Of a stretch of 64,000 nucleotides of DNA, positions 1-7,730 are shown in pieces. Numbering within the stretch: the stretch's first letter is position 1; each line of letters begins with the position of its first letter. The stretch covers positions 3,348,001 to 3,412,000 of the forward strand of contig NZ_CP091285.1 of assembly GCF_021650975.2 (NCBI RefSeq), read 5' to 3'. Position numbers and translations under genes: made by a program. Below the pieces are notes generated by a model, which saw only the letters and a list, made by a program, of their open reading frames with translations, searched no databases and was not told the DNA's origin. Source of the DNA: Flavobacterium jumunjinense (GTDB lineage: Bacteria; Bacteroidota; Bacteroidia; Flavobacteriales; Flavobacteriaceae).

Positions 1-363
1 ATTCTCATTTCTTAATATACAAAGTAATAAATGAGCAGTACTAATAGAAGTGCTATTGTATAGTTTTGCTTCTAAAAAAGTTGTCTTTAAAGCCCTTTCT
101 GCTTGTCGTGTTAAATGTAAATTCTTTTTATCATTGTTTTGTGTGCCTACTGGACTTGCAGGACTCAAAACCTCTACTTTTCTTCTTAAATGGTCGAAGT
201 CAACAGTCAAATTGTTAAGTATAGCCATTGCTTTACCCTGACCTTCTCTAAGAAGGCCTAGCATTAAGTGTTCTGTGCCAATATAGTCATGTCCTAAACG
301 TAAAGCTTCTTCTTTACTATAAGAAATAACGTCTTTTACTCTAGGTGAAAAATTATCGTCCAT
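1..363 (-). CDS. clpC: ATP-dependent Clp protease ATP-binding subunit ClpC, N-terminal part (cut by window start)
   Basis: The reverse strand reads ATG at 361-363 followed by an open frame to the window edge (121 codons seen). The protein starts MDDNFSPRVKDVISYSKEEA and continues with a GTEHLMLGLLREG segment, the typical Clp N-terminal repeat domain of ClpC/ClpA unfoldases; a second repeat starts around residue 80 (LTRQAERALK). The AAA+ domains lie outside the window. The product is a cytoplasmic AAA+ unfoldase that delivers proteins to ClpP. It is divergent from gyrA over a 257-bp AT-rich intergenic region, an arrangement familiar from Flavobacteriaceae. Family assignment is secure; only the first part of the gene is visible. 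Confidence 0.93.
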   Translation of the reverse strand, partial: MDDNFSPRVKDVISYSKEEALRLGHDYIGTEHLMLGLLREGQGKAMAILNNLTVDFDHLRRKVEVLSPASPVGTQNNDKKNLHLTRQAERALKTTFLEAKLYNSTSISTAHLLLCILRNEN

Positions 364-620
364 TTTATTCTAAGTTGTAGGTGTAAATATACTAAGATAT
401 GAGAGAATAAGCAAGAAATATGCCTATTTCAGATTCTATATGCTAATAGACAAAAAAAAAATGAAATAAAAAAATCTAAGAAGAAAGTTTTATAATGATT
501 TTTTAATATTAAATTGTTAATAAATCTTTCAAATTTATCTATGAAATTTTAAAACAAAACTATAAAAAACCGTATCTTGGCACGTTTAATAAAAAGAATA
601 TAATTTTAATTTAAATACTT

Positions 621-3164
621 ATGTCTGAAGGAGAAAAATTAATTCCTATTAACATTGAAGATGAAATGAAATCAGCCTACATTGATTATTCAATGTCGGT
701 TATTGTATCAAGAGCGCTTCCAGATGTTAGAGACGGGTTAAAACCAGTACATCGAAGAGTATTATTTGGAATGCATGAGTTAGGGATTAGGTCTAACAGT
801 GCTTATAAGAAATCAGCTAGAATTGTAGGAGAAGTTTTAGGTAAGTATCACCCACATGGAGATACATCTGTTTACGACGCAATGGTGCGTATGGCACAAG
901 AATGGAGTTTACGTTATTTGCTGGTTGATGGACAGGGTAACTTTGGTTCAGTAGATGGAGATAGTCCAGCTGCAATGCGTTATACAGAAGCAAGAATGCG
1001 TAAGATATCGGAAGATATGTTAGCAGATATAGAAAAAGAAACAGTTGATTTTCAATTGAATTTTGATGACTCGTTAGAAGAACCTAAGGTGTTACCAACT
1101 AAAGTACCAACTTTATTAATTAATGGTGCTTCGGGTATTGCTGTAGGTATGGCAACAAATATGCCACCTCATAATATTTCTGAAGTAATTGATGGAACTT
1201 TAGCATATATTGATAACAATGATATTGAGATTGATGAGTTAATGCAACATATTAAAGCACCAGATTTTCCTACAGGAGGTATCATTTATGGATATGATGG
1301 TGTTAGAGAAGCTTTTAAAACAGGTAGAGGTCGCGTTGTGATGCGTGCAAAAGCAGGTTTTGAAGAGTCTAATGGTAGAGAGGCTATTATTGTTACAGAG
1401 ATTCCTTACCAAGTGAATAAAGCCGATATGATTAAGAAAACGGCTGACTTGGTTAATGATAAGAGAATAGAGGGTATTGCTACAATTCGTGATGAATCGG
1501 ATAGAAATGGTATGCGTATTGTTTACGAACTAAAGCGCGATGCTGTTCCTAATGTTGTTTTAAATACATTATATAAGTATACACAATTACAGTCTTCTTT
1601 TAGTGTGAATAATATTGCATTAGTAAAAGGAAGACCAGAAATGTTGAATCTAAAAGATTTAATTTTCCATTTCGTTGAACATCGTCATGAAGTAGTTATA
1701 AGAAGAGCTCAATATGAATTAAGAAAAGCAGAAGAAAGAGCACATATTTTAGAAGGATTAATTATAGCATCGGATAATATTGATGAAGTTATCGCGTTAA
1801 TTAGATCATCTAAAGACGGTGAAGAAGCTAGAGGTAAGTTAATTGAAAGATTTAAGTTGTCAGAAATTCAAGCTAGAGCAATTGTCGAAATGCGTTTACG
1901 TCAGTTAACAGGTCTTGAGCAAGATAAGTTAAGAGCTGAATATGATGAAATAATGAAAGTTATTCAAGGTTTAAAAGAGTTATTAGCAAGTAAAGAATTG
2001 CGAATGGAACTTATTAAAACAGAATTAGCTGAAATTAAAGAAAAATACGGAGACGAAAGACGATCTAGAATTGAATATGCTGGTGGAGATGTAAGTATTG
2101 AAGATTTAATTGCTGATGAGCAAGTTGTAATTACAATTTCTCATGCTGGATATATTAAACGTACTTCTTTAACTGAGTATAAAACTCAAAATAGAGGAGG
2201 AGTAGGTCAGAAAAGTGCAGCGACAAGAGATCAAGATTTCTTAGAACATTTATTTGTGGCTACAAATCATCAATATTTGATGTATTTTACACAGAAAGGT
2301 AAGTGTTATTGGATGCGCGTTTTTGAAATCCCTGAAGGAACAAAAGCAAGTAAAGGTAGAGCTATTCAGAATTTGATTAATATTGAATCAGATGATAAGG
2401 TGAAAGCATTTATTTGTACACAAGACTTAAAAGATGAGGAATATATCAATAGTCATTATGTGATTATGGCTACTAAAAAAGGTCAAGTAAAGAAAACGCC
2501 TTTAGAGCAATATTCTCGTCCGCGTCAAAATGGAATTAATGCTATAACGATTAAAGATGGAGACGAATTATTAGAGGCTAAATTAACCAATGGTAATAGT
2601 CAAGTTTTAATTGCTGTTAAATCAGGTAAACTTGTCCGTTTTGAGGAAAGTAAGACAAGACCAATGGGAAGAACAGCTTCTGGTGTTCGTGGTATTACAT
2701 TAGCAAATGAGAATGATGAAGTAATCGGAATGGTTTCAGTTGATGAAAATGCAGTTAACGAATCTCAAATTTTAGTTGTAACTGAAAATGGATATGGTAA
2801 GCGTACTAAGATTGAAGATGAAGGTGAGCCAGTTTATAGAATTACAAATAGAGGTGGAAAAGGAGTTAAAACATTAAATATTACAGAAAAAACAGGTGCT
2901 TTAGTTTCTATTAATTATGTTACAGATGCAGATGATCTTATGATTATTAATAAATCTGGATTAACTATTAGAATGGATGTTTCAGACTTGAGAGTAATGG
3001 GAAGAGCTACTCAAGGAGTTCGACTAATCAATATTAAAGGTAAAGATTCTATTGCTGCCGTAACAAAGGTGTTAAGAGAGGAAGAACCTGGTATTATTGA
3101 TGAAGAAGGCGAAATCAATGGCACGGAATTTGATTCAACAGATACAGTTGAAAACAATGATTAA
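621..3164 (+). CDS. gyrA: DNA gyrase subunit A
   Basis: Full-length GyrA (847 aa), the breakage-reunion subunit that with GyrB introduces negative supercoils. The start [20 protein letters not shown] is typical. The catalytic tyrosine is Tyr121 in the RYTEARM motif. The quinolone-resistance region reads [18 protein letters not shown] (Thr82 and Asp86, equivalent to E. coli Ser83 and Asp87); Thr at this site is, to my knowledge, the usual flavobacterial residue and not a resistance change. The C-terminal beta-pinwheel carries a GyrA-box variant QNRGGVGQ and later NRGGKG blades, and the tail is acidic. It ends in a clear terminator before the next gene. Confidence 0.98.
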   Translation: MSEGEKLIPINIEDEMKSAYIDYSMSVIVSRALPDVRDGLKPVHRRVLFGMHELGIRSNSAYKKSARIVGEVLGKYHPHGDTSVYDAMVRMAQEWSLRYLLVDGQGNFGSVDGDSPAAMRYTEARMRKISEDMLADIEKETVDFQLNFDDSLEEPKVLPTKVPTLLINGASGIAVGMATNMPPHNISEVIDGTLAYIDNNDIEIDELMQHIKAPDFPTGGIIYGYDGVREAFKTGRGRVVMRAKAGFEESNGREAIIVTEIPYQVNKADMIKKTADLVNDKRIEGIATIRDESDRNGMRIVYELKRDAVPNVVLNTLYKYTQLQSSFSVNNIALVKGRPEMLNLKDLIFHFVEHRHEVVIRRAQYELRKAEERAHILEGLIIASDNIDEVIALIRSSKDGEEARGKLIERFKLSEIQARAIVEMRLRQLTGLEQDKLRAEYDEIMKVIQGLKELLASKELRMELIKTELAEIKEKYGDERRSRIEYAGGDVSIEDLIADEQVVITISHAGYIKRTSLTEYKTQNRGGVGQKSAATRDQDFLEHLFVATNHQYLMYFTQKGKCYWMRVFEIPEGTKASKGRAIQNLINIESDDKVKAFICTQDLKDEEYINSHYVIMATKKGQVKKTPLEQYSRPRQNGINAITIKDGDELLEAKLTNGNSQVLIAVKSGKLVRFEESKTRPMGRTASGVRGITLANENDEVIGMVSVDENAVNESQILVVTENGYGKRTKIEDEGEPVYRITNRGGKGVKTLNITEKTGALVSINYVTDADDLMIINKSGLTIRMDVSDLRVMGRATQGVRLINIKGKDSIAAVTKVLREEEPGIIDEEGEINGTEFDSTDTVENND

Positions 3165-3176
3165 TAAATTAAATAT

Positions 3177-3206
3177 AGCCCAAAATTAGTTTTGGGCTTT
3201 ATTTTG
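3177..3206 (+). terminator. Rho-independent terminator after gyrA
   Basis: A perfect 9-bp stem (AGCCCAAAA / TTTTGGGCT) with a TTAG loop at 3177-3198, followed by a T-rich tail. It lies 12 nt after the gyrA stop, so gyrA and the TPR gene are probably at least partly separate units. Confidence 0.8.
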
Positions 3207-3234
3207 AAGCAACAAATAAAAATAATTTAACAAA

Positions 3235-4335
3235 ATGAGATCAATTTTTTTAGGAGTAGCACTGCTATTAACTACAGCTACTTTTGCGCAGAAGGACGAA
3301 TTAAAAACATTAAAGAAAATTTATTCTAAGGATAAAGTTTCTGAGAGAGATTTAGAAAAGTATAATGTTGCTATGATATCTTTGGAATATCTAGCAAAAG
3401 AAAAAACAGATAAAGCTTATTCTGTTTTTTATAAAACTGCTTATCCAATTGTAGAATTTACTTCAAAAGGAGAGAGTGCTACAATGGATGATAAAATGCG
3501 ATTGTTAACTCAGGATTATATTCAAAAATATGGGAATGCTTTGAATGGAGTTATTGCAATTGAACAAAAAGAGCAAGATAAAGACTACTATGAATTATTA
3601 TTAATTCAAAAAAGAATTGCTGCTAATTTGATTACTGATTTGGCATATAAGTTTAATGAGCAAAAAAAGTTCAAAGAAGCTAGTGAAATGTTTTATAATT
3701 TATATCTTTTTGACAAAGAGACTAAAGGTAGATCTTTAGAGAATGCAGCAATTACATCTTTTCAGTCGGAAGATTATAAATTAGCAGAAAAAAGATATAA
3801 AGAGTTATTAAATAGTGATTATTTGAATAATGGTGTAGAATATTATGCTAAAAGTATAGCTAATGATAGTGATGCTTATTTTGAAACTAAGGAGGAGAGA
3901 TTGAAATCAATTGGTACTGGTTTGTATGCTAATCCAAGAGATGTCAAAATGATTACTAAAAAACCAGGTTTCTATAGAACTTACGCTGCTTTAGTTTTGG
4001 AAAATGGAGATGCTGAAAAAGCTAAAAAAGTATTTGCTGAAGCAAGAAATATGTTTCCTGATGATGCTGACTTGAAAGCAGATGAAGCAAAATTTTATTA
4101 TAATTTAGGTTTTAATGAGTTAAAAGAAGATAAAGTAATAGTTGATGAGATTAACGCAAATCTTGATAATAGGGATACGTATGATAAGCTTATGATTAGG
4201 AGGAGAGCTATATTTAAAAAAGCATTACCTTTCTTTGAAAAAGCTTATGAAATTATGCCATCAGATGGAGATTCTAAGAAATTAATGAATATGTGTTATG
4301 ATGTTTTAGATATGAAAGACAAAATAATCAAATAG
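3235..4335 (+). CDS. Exported tetratricopeptide-repeat protein
   Basis: 366 aa with an N-terminal signal peptide (MRSIFLGVALLLTTATFAQ, likely cleavage after FAQ). The rest is helical with TPR-like segments, for example around residues 140-200 (FKEASEMFYNLY, KLAEKRYKELL) and 260-300 (AEKAKKVFAEARNMFP). It is probably periplasmic or envelope-associated and mediates protein contacts; no catalytic motif is visible. A TPR gene directly after gyrA is common in Flavobacteriaceae. A precise role cannot be given. Confidence 0.8.
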   Translation: MRSIFLGVALLLTTATFAQKDELKTLKKIYSKDKVSERDLEKYNVAMISLEYLAKEKTDKAYSVFYKTAYPIVEFTSKGESATMDDKMRLLTQDYIQKYGNALNGVIAIEQKEQDKDYYELLLIQKRIAANLITDLAYKFNEQKKFKEASEMFYNLYLFDKETKGRSLENAAITSFQSEDYKLAEKRYKELLNSDYLNNGVEYYAKSIANDSDAYFETKEERLKSIGTGLYANPRDVKMITKKPGFYRTYAALVLENGDAEKAKKVFAEARNMFPDDADLKADEAKFYYNLGFNELKEDKVIVDEINANLDNRDTYDKLMIRRRAIFKKALPFFEKAYEIMPSDGDSKKLMNMCYDVLDMKDKIIK

Positions 4336-4340
4336 ATATA

Positions 4341-4370
4341 AAAAAGCTCCGAAAAATTTCGGAGCTTTTT
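4341..4370. terminator. Bidirectional terminator between convergent genes
   Basis: A perfect 14-bp stem (AAAAAGCTCCGAAA / TTTCGGAGCTTTTT) with a 2-nt centre. The A and T flanks make it usable from both sides: for the TPR gene on the plus strand and the NlpC/P60 gene on the minus strand. Confidence 0.85.
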
Positions 4371-4373
4371 TAT

Positions 4374-5135
4374 TTAAATAATTTTTTTAATTACTCTTAA
4401 TTTATGAGTGTGTCGATTGGTTTCTGCATTATAAATTCCTAAATGATCTAATCTATCGATTCTTACTTTTCCTGATGCATGGATAATATAATTGTTTTCC
4501 ATCATAATTCCAACATGAGTAATGTTGCCTTCTTCATTGTCAAAAAAAGCTAAATCTCCAGGTTCACTTTCTTCAATGAAACTTAAGGCTTCGCCTTGGG
4601 TACATTGTTGAGAAGCGTCTCTAAGAATTTTATATCCATTCAACTTGTAAACCATTTGAGTGAAACCAGAACAGTCAATTCCAAATGGTGTTTTTCCGCC
4701 CCATAAATAAGGAGTGTTTAAATACATTAACGCAGTTGTAATGATATTTGATTTGTTTTTTATACCAGATACCTTTAAACCGTCAAATATACCGAATTCT
4801 TTTATTGTTTTGTTTTCAATAAAAGAAATGCAACTACCTAGCGGTATAGGTATTAATTGATTGTTAGCTGTACTTATGTATTCAATTAAATCTCCATTAA
4901 GTATAATTTCGTTATCTTCAATAGAGTTGTATTGCTCTTCATTAATGTAAATGAATTGTTTATTATCAATCCAACCTTCGTAATTGTCGAATGCTGTAGT
5001 AATTTTGGTCCATTTGTTATCCATTTGTTCCAAAATTTTGAAATGATCACCAAATAGTAACTGCGAAACCTGTTCGCTTCTATCTGAAGGCTCAAGTCGA
5101 ATCGGTACAATTGCTAAGTTAGAAATTCCAAACAT
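4374..5135 (-). CDS. C40-family (NlpC/P60) peptidase with N-terminal SH3-like region
   Basis: 253 aa. Residues 1-65 form a bacterial SH3-like domain (QLLFGDHFKILEQ, WTKI, EGWID). Residues 130-253 are the NlpC/P60 papain-like fold with the catalytic triad region: Cys155 in DCSGFTQMVYKL, His207 in THVGIMM, and His219 in IHASGKV. Enzymes of this family cleave D-Glu-diaminopimelate-type bonds in cell-wall peptides. No signal peptide is visible, so it resembles cytoplasmic muropeptide-recycling members (YkfC-like) more than secreted autolysins; this is inference. It lies 29 nt from the thiolase gene, possibly in one unit, and ends at the bidirectional hairpin. Confidence 0.9.
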   Translation of the reverse strand: MFGISNLAIVPIRLEPSDRSEQVSQLLFGDHFKILEQMDNKWTKITTAFDNYEGWIDNKQFIYINEEQYNSIEDNEIILNGDLIEYISTANNQLIPIPLGSCISFIENKTIKEFGIFDGLKVSGIKNKSNIITTALMYLNTPYLWGGKTPFGIDCSGFTQMVYKLNGYKILRDASQQCTQGEALSFIEESEPGDLAFFDNEEGNITHVGIMMENNYIIHASGKVRIDRLDHLGIYNAETNRHTHKLRVIKKII

Positions 5136-5164
5136 TTAATGAAAGTGTGTGTTAATATTATGTT

Positions 5165-6343
5165 TTATGCTTTTTCAATTACAATAGCAGAAGCACCACC
5201 TCCACCATTACAAATTGCAGCAGCACCTAATTTCGCATTATTTTGGTTAAGTACATTTAATAAAGTTACAATAATTCTTGCACCAGAACACCCTAGTGGA
5301 TGACCTAATGAAACAGCACCACCGTTAACATTTATTTTGTTGTTGTCTAAGCCTAGTATTTTAGCATTAGCTAAACTAACAACAGAAAAAGCTTCATTAA
5401 ATTCAAAAAATTCGATATCTGAAAGTGAAAGATTTGCTTTTTCTAAAGCTTTAGGAAGTGCTTTAGATGGAGCGGTAGTGAACCACTTTGGTTCATGTGC
5501 AGCATCTGCATATGATTTTATGTATGCTAATGGTTTTAATCCTAAAGCATTTGCTTTTTCTTCACTCATTAGGACTAATGCCGCCGCCCCATCATTAATT
5601 GTTGAAGCATTTGCTGCTGTTACTGTTCCTTCTTTTGTGAATACCGCAGATAAAGCTGGAATTTTCTCTAACTTGACATTAGTGTGCTCTTCATCTTTTG
5701 AAATAATAATTGCATCACCACGTCTTTGTGGAACTTCTACAGGAACAATTTCAGAATCATATTTTCCAGCATCCCAAGCTGCAGCAGATCTTTTGTATGA
5801 TTGAATAGCGAAATTATCTTGATCTTCTCTAGTGATTTTGTGTTCTGTAGCACATAAATCAGCAGCAACACCCATAGCATTGTTGTCATATGCATCAATT
5901 AAACCGTCTTTTTGCATTCCGTCTACAAGAGAGGTTGGTCCGAATTTTACTCCATTTCTCATGTGAACATAGTGAGGTATTAAGCTCATGTTTTCCATTC
6001 CTCCAGCAACTACTACATCAGCATCACCACACATGATTGCTTGTGCTCCTTGCATAACAGCTTTCATACCGCTTGCGCAAACTTTATTAATTGTTGTACA
6101 TGGTACAGTATCTGGTATACCTGCATAAATAGCTGCTTGTCTAGCCGGAGCTTGCCCATTTCCTGCTTGAACAACATTTCCCATTAAAACTTCATCTACC
6201 TCTTTTGGATCAAGGTTAATTTTGTCTAATGCACCTTTTATAGCAGTTGCACCTAATTTAGTTGCTGGTACACTTGATAATGCTCCCATGAAACTTCCAA
6301 TAGGCGTTCTTACAGCAGAAACTATTACAACTTTTTTATTCAT
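5165..6343 (-). CDS. Acetyl-CoA C-acyltransferase (thiolase)
   Basis: 392 aa, the usual length for a biosynthetic/degradative thiolase. The nucleophile is Cys89 in NKVCASGMKAV; the second active-site pair is His348 in GHPLGCSGAR and Cys378 in CNGGGGASA. It condenses two acetyl-CoA or cleaves 3-ketoacyl-CoA. No other fatty-acid oxidation genes lie beside it, so the physiological direction cannot be told. Start MNKKVVIVSAVRTPIGSF is standard. Confidence 0.95.
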   Translation of the reverse strand: MNKKVVIVSAVRTPIGSFMGALSSVPATKLGATAIKGALDKINLDPKEVDEVLMGNVVQAGNGQAPARQAAIYAGIPDTVPCTTINKVCASGMKAVMQGAQAIMCGDADVVVAGGMENMSLIPHYVHMRNGVKFGPTSLVDGMQKDGLIDAYDNNAMGVAADLCATEHKITREDQDNFAIQSYKRSAAAWDAGKYDSEIVPVEVPQRRGDAIIISKDEEHTNVKLEKIPALSAVFTKEGTVTAANASTINDGAAALVLMSEEKANALGLKPLAYIKSYADAAHEPKWFTTAPSKALPKALEKANLSLSDIEFFEFNEAFSVVSLANAKILGLDNNKINVNGGAVSLGHPLGCSGARIIVTLLNVLNQNNAKLGAAAICNGGGGASAIVIEKA

Positions 6344-6531
6344 GATATATTTTTTTAAGATTGAATTGCGAATTTACTATTTTTATTGGTAATTATGAAC
6401 GATTTTTCATTTTTGAATTAAAAAACTAGTTTATTAATAAGGATTTTACTTTGCTAAAAGAAAAAAGTTTTTTTGTATATAATTGATTAATAGATTTGTA
6501 AAAAAAAGATAACAGATTTATTGGGAAAATG

Positions 6532-6562
6532 TTGTGAAAAGTAATTTTATATCCTACATTTG
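6532..6562 (+). promoter_or_regulatory. Promoter of first tRNA operon copy
   Basis: TTG at 6532-6534, 20 nt, then TACATTTG at 6555-6562. This matches the Bacteroidetes housekeeping consensus (TTG / TAnnTTTG). It lies 38 bp before tRNA-Ser and is repeated exactly 388 bp downstream. Confidence 0.75.
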
Positions 6563-6600
6563 CAATCGCAAAAAAGGATAAGTTCTTTGCTGATTAATTT

Positions 6601-6684
6601 GGAGAGGTGCCGGAGTGGTAACGGAGCAGATTGCTAATCTGTCGACGGGCAACCGTCGCCAGGGTTCGAGTCCCTGTCTCTCCG
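6601..6684 (+). tRNA. tRNA-Ser (GCT), copy 1
   Basis: 84-nt class II tRNA with a long variable arm. The acceptor GGAGAGG pairs with TCTCTCC, discriminator G. The anticodon loop TTGCTAA gives anticodon GCT, and the T arm reads AGGGTTCGAGTCCCT. CCA is not encoded. Confidence 0.95.
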
Positions 6685-6693
6685 CTTAATTTT

Positions 6694-6768
6694 CGGGGTG
6701 TAGCGTAGCCCGGTCATCGCGCCTGCTTTGGGAGCAGGAGGTCGCAGGTTCGAATCCTGCCACCCCGA
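6694..6768 (+). tRNA. tRNA-Pro (TGG), copy 1
   Basis: 75 nt. The acceptor CGGGGTG pairs with CACCCCG, discriminator A. The anticodon arm CCTGCTTTGGGAGCAGG gives anticodon TGG, and the T arm reads GCAGGTTCGAATCCTGC. Confidence 0.95.
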
Positions 6769-6782
6769 CGGAAATTAATAAT

Positions 6783-6856
6783 GGTTGCGTAGCTCAGCTG
6801 GATAGAGCAACTCACTTCTAATGAGTAGGTCCCAGGTTCGAATCCTGGCGCGATCA
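6783..6856 (+). tRNA. tRNA-Arg (TCT), copy 1
   Basis: 74 nt. The anticodon arm ACTCA-CTTCTAA-TGAGT gives anticodon TCT. The acceptor GGTTGCG pairs with CGCGATC using two G-T wobbles, discriminator A. The T arm reads CCAGGTTCGAATCCTGG. Confidence 0.92.
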
Positions 6857-6858
6857 CT

Positions 6859-6885
6859 AAAGCCTTGAATTCAAGGCTTTTTTTA
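6859..6885 (+). terminator. Terminator of first tRNA operon copy
   Basis: A perfect inverted repeat AAAGCCTTGAA / TTCAAGGCTTT followed by a T run, directly after tRNA-Arg. Confidence 0.85.
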
Positions 6886-6919
6886 AATTCTTTTTTGGTT
6901 TTATATTGATAAGATATAG

Positions 6920-6950
6920 TTGTAAAAAGAAATTAAATGTTGTACGTTTG
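6920..6950 (+). promoter_or_regulatory. Promoter of second tRNA operon copy
   Basis: TTG at 6920-6922, 20 nt, then TACGTTTG at 6943-6950. Spacing and offset (388 bp) are identical to copy 1, while surrounding bases have diverged. Confidence 0.75.
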
Positions 6951-6988
6951 CAAACGCAAAAGAAGACAAGTTTTTTATTGATTAATTT

Positions 6989-7072
6989 GGAGAGGTGCCG
7001 GAGTGGTAACGGAGCAGATTGCTAATCTGTCGACGGGCAACCGTCGCCAGGGTTCGAGTCCCTGTCTCTCCG
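6989..7072 (+). tRNA. tRNA-Ser (GCT), copy 2
   Basis: Identical to the copy at 6601-6684, displaced by 388 bp. The spacer to the following tRNA-Pro is also identical. Confidence 0.95.
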
Positions 7073-7081
7073 CTTAATTTT

Positions 7082-7156
7082 CGGGGTGTAGCGTAGCCCG
7101 GTCATCGCGCCTGCTTTGGGAGCAGGAGGTCGCAGGTTCGAATCCTGCCACCCCGA
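7082..7156 (+). tRNA. tRNA-Pro (TGG), copy 2
   Basis: Identical to the copy at 6694-6768, with the same arms and anticodon TGG. Confidence 0.95.
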
Positions 7157-7170
7157 CGGAAATTAATAAT

Positions 7171-7244
7171 GGTTGCGTAGCTCAGCTGGATAGAGCAACT
7201 CACTTCTAATGAGTAGGTCCCAGGTTCGAATCCTGGCGCGATCA
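7171..7244 (+). tRNA. tRNA-Arg (TCT), copy 2
   Basis: Identical to the copy at 6783-6856. The duplication ends just after this gene; the terminators that follow the two copies are different sequences. Confidence 0.92.
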
Positions 7245-7256
7245 CAAAAAAAAAAA

Positions 7257-7281
7257 CCTTGCAAACGCAAGGCTTTTTTTT
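7257..7281 (+). terminator. Terminator of second tRNA operon copy
   Basis: Stem CCTTGC / GCAAGG with loop AAAC, preceded by an A run and followed by CTTTTTTTT. It could also serve the convergent DCC gene on the minus strand. Confidence 0.8.
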
Positions 7282-7297
7282 GTATATTAAGTGTTTT

Positions 7298-7717
7298 TTA
7301 TAAAAATTTTGATTTCAATTCAGGTGTTGGTATCATGCAGGAATCTTTCTTTCCATACCATTTATACCTATTTTTCGCAATATAATCGTAAACCATATTT
7401 TTTAATCCTTTAGGTAGGAAATTAAAGTAGCTAATTAATTTATAAACTCCTTTTAGATTTCTTGCAATTAATAGTGCTGCTTCAGCTTTATGGTAATAAG
7501 CAACTCCTGGTTCATATAATATAATTGAGTCTATTAATTTAGTGTCAATATTAATGTGATGAATTATCTCTTGACCTAATTCAGATTGTATTGCTGTGAA
7601 TCGAAAAACATCTTTTGAATCGTTTTTTATAATAAATTGTACAGAAGAATCACAAAGATTACAAACACCATCAAATAGTATTATTTTTTTATTTTTTGGT
7701 AAATTATCTAAACTCAT
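7298..7717 (-). CDS. DCC-family thiol-disulfide oxidoreductase-like protein (DUF393)
   Basis: 139 aa. The N-terminus carries the family hallmark LFDGVCNLCDSSVQFI, with Cys19 and Cys22 in a CxxC arrangement behind an Asp-Gly pair. The fold is predicted thioredoxin-like, but a substrate is not known. It starts 13 nt after the stop of mutS2 and is probably co-transcribed with it. Confidence 0.88.
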   Translation of the reverse strand: MSLDNLPKNKKIILFDGVCNLCDSSVQFIIKNDSKDVFRFTAIQSELGQEIIHHINIDTKLIDSIILYEPGVAYYHKAEAALLIARNLKGVYKLISYFNFLPKGLKNMVYDYIAKNRYKWYGKKDSCMIPTPELKSKFL

Positions 7718-7730
7718 AATCTTTTTTGTT

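Noticed and set aside
838..900. Thr at the gyrA position equivalent to E. coli Ser83 as a quinolone-resistance mutation
   Set aside because: Thr is, as far as I know, the normal residue at this site in flavobacteria, and the neighbouring Asp86 is unchanged.
5337..5804. 155-aa open frame opposite the thiolase gene
   Set aside because: It is the antisense of conserved thiolase codons and has no start context or family signal of its own.
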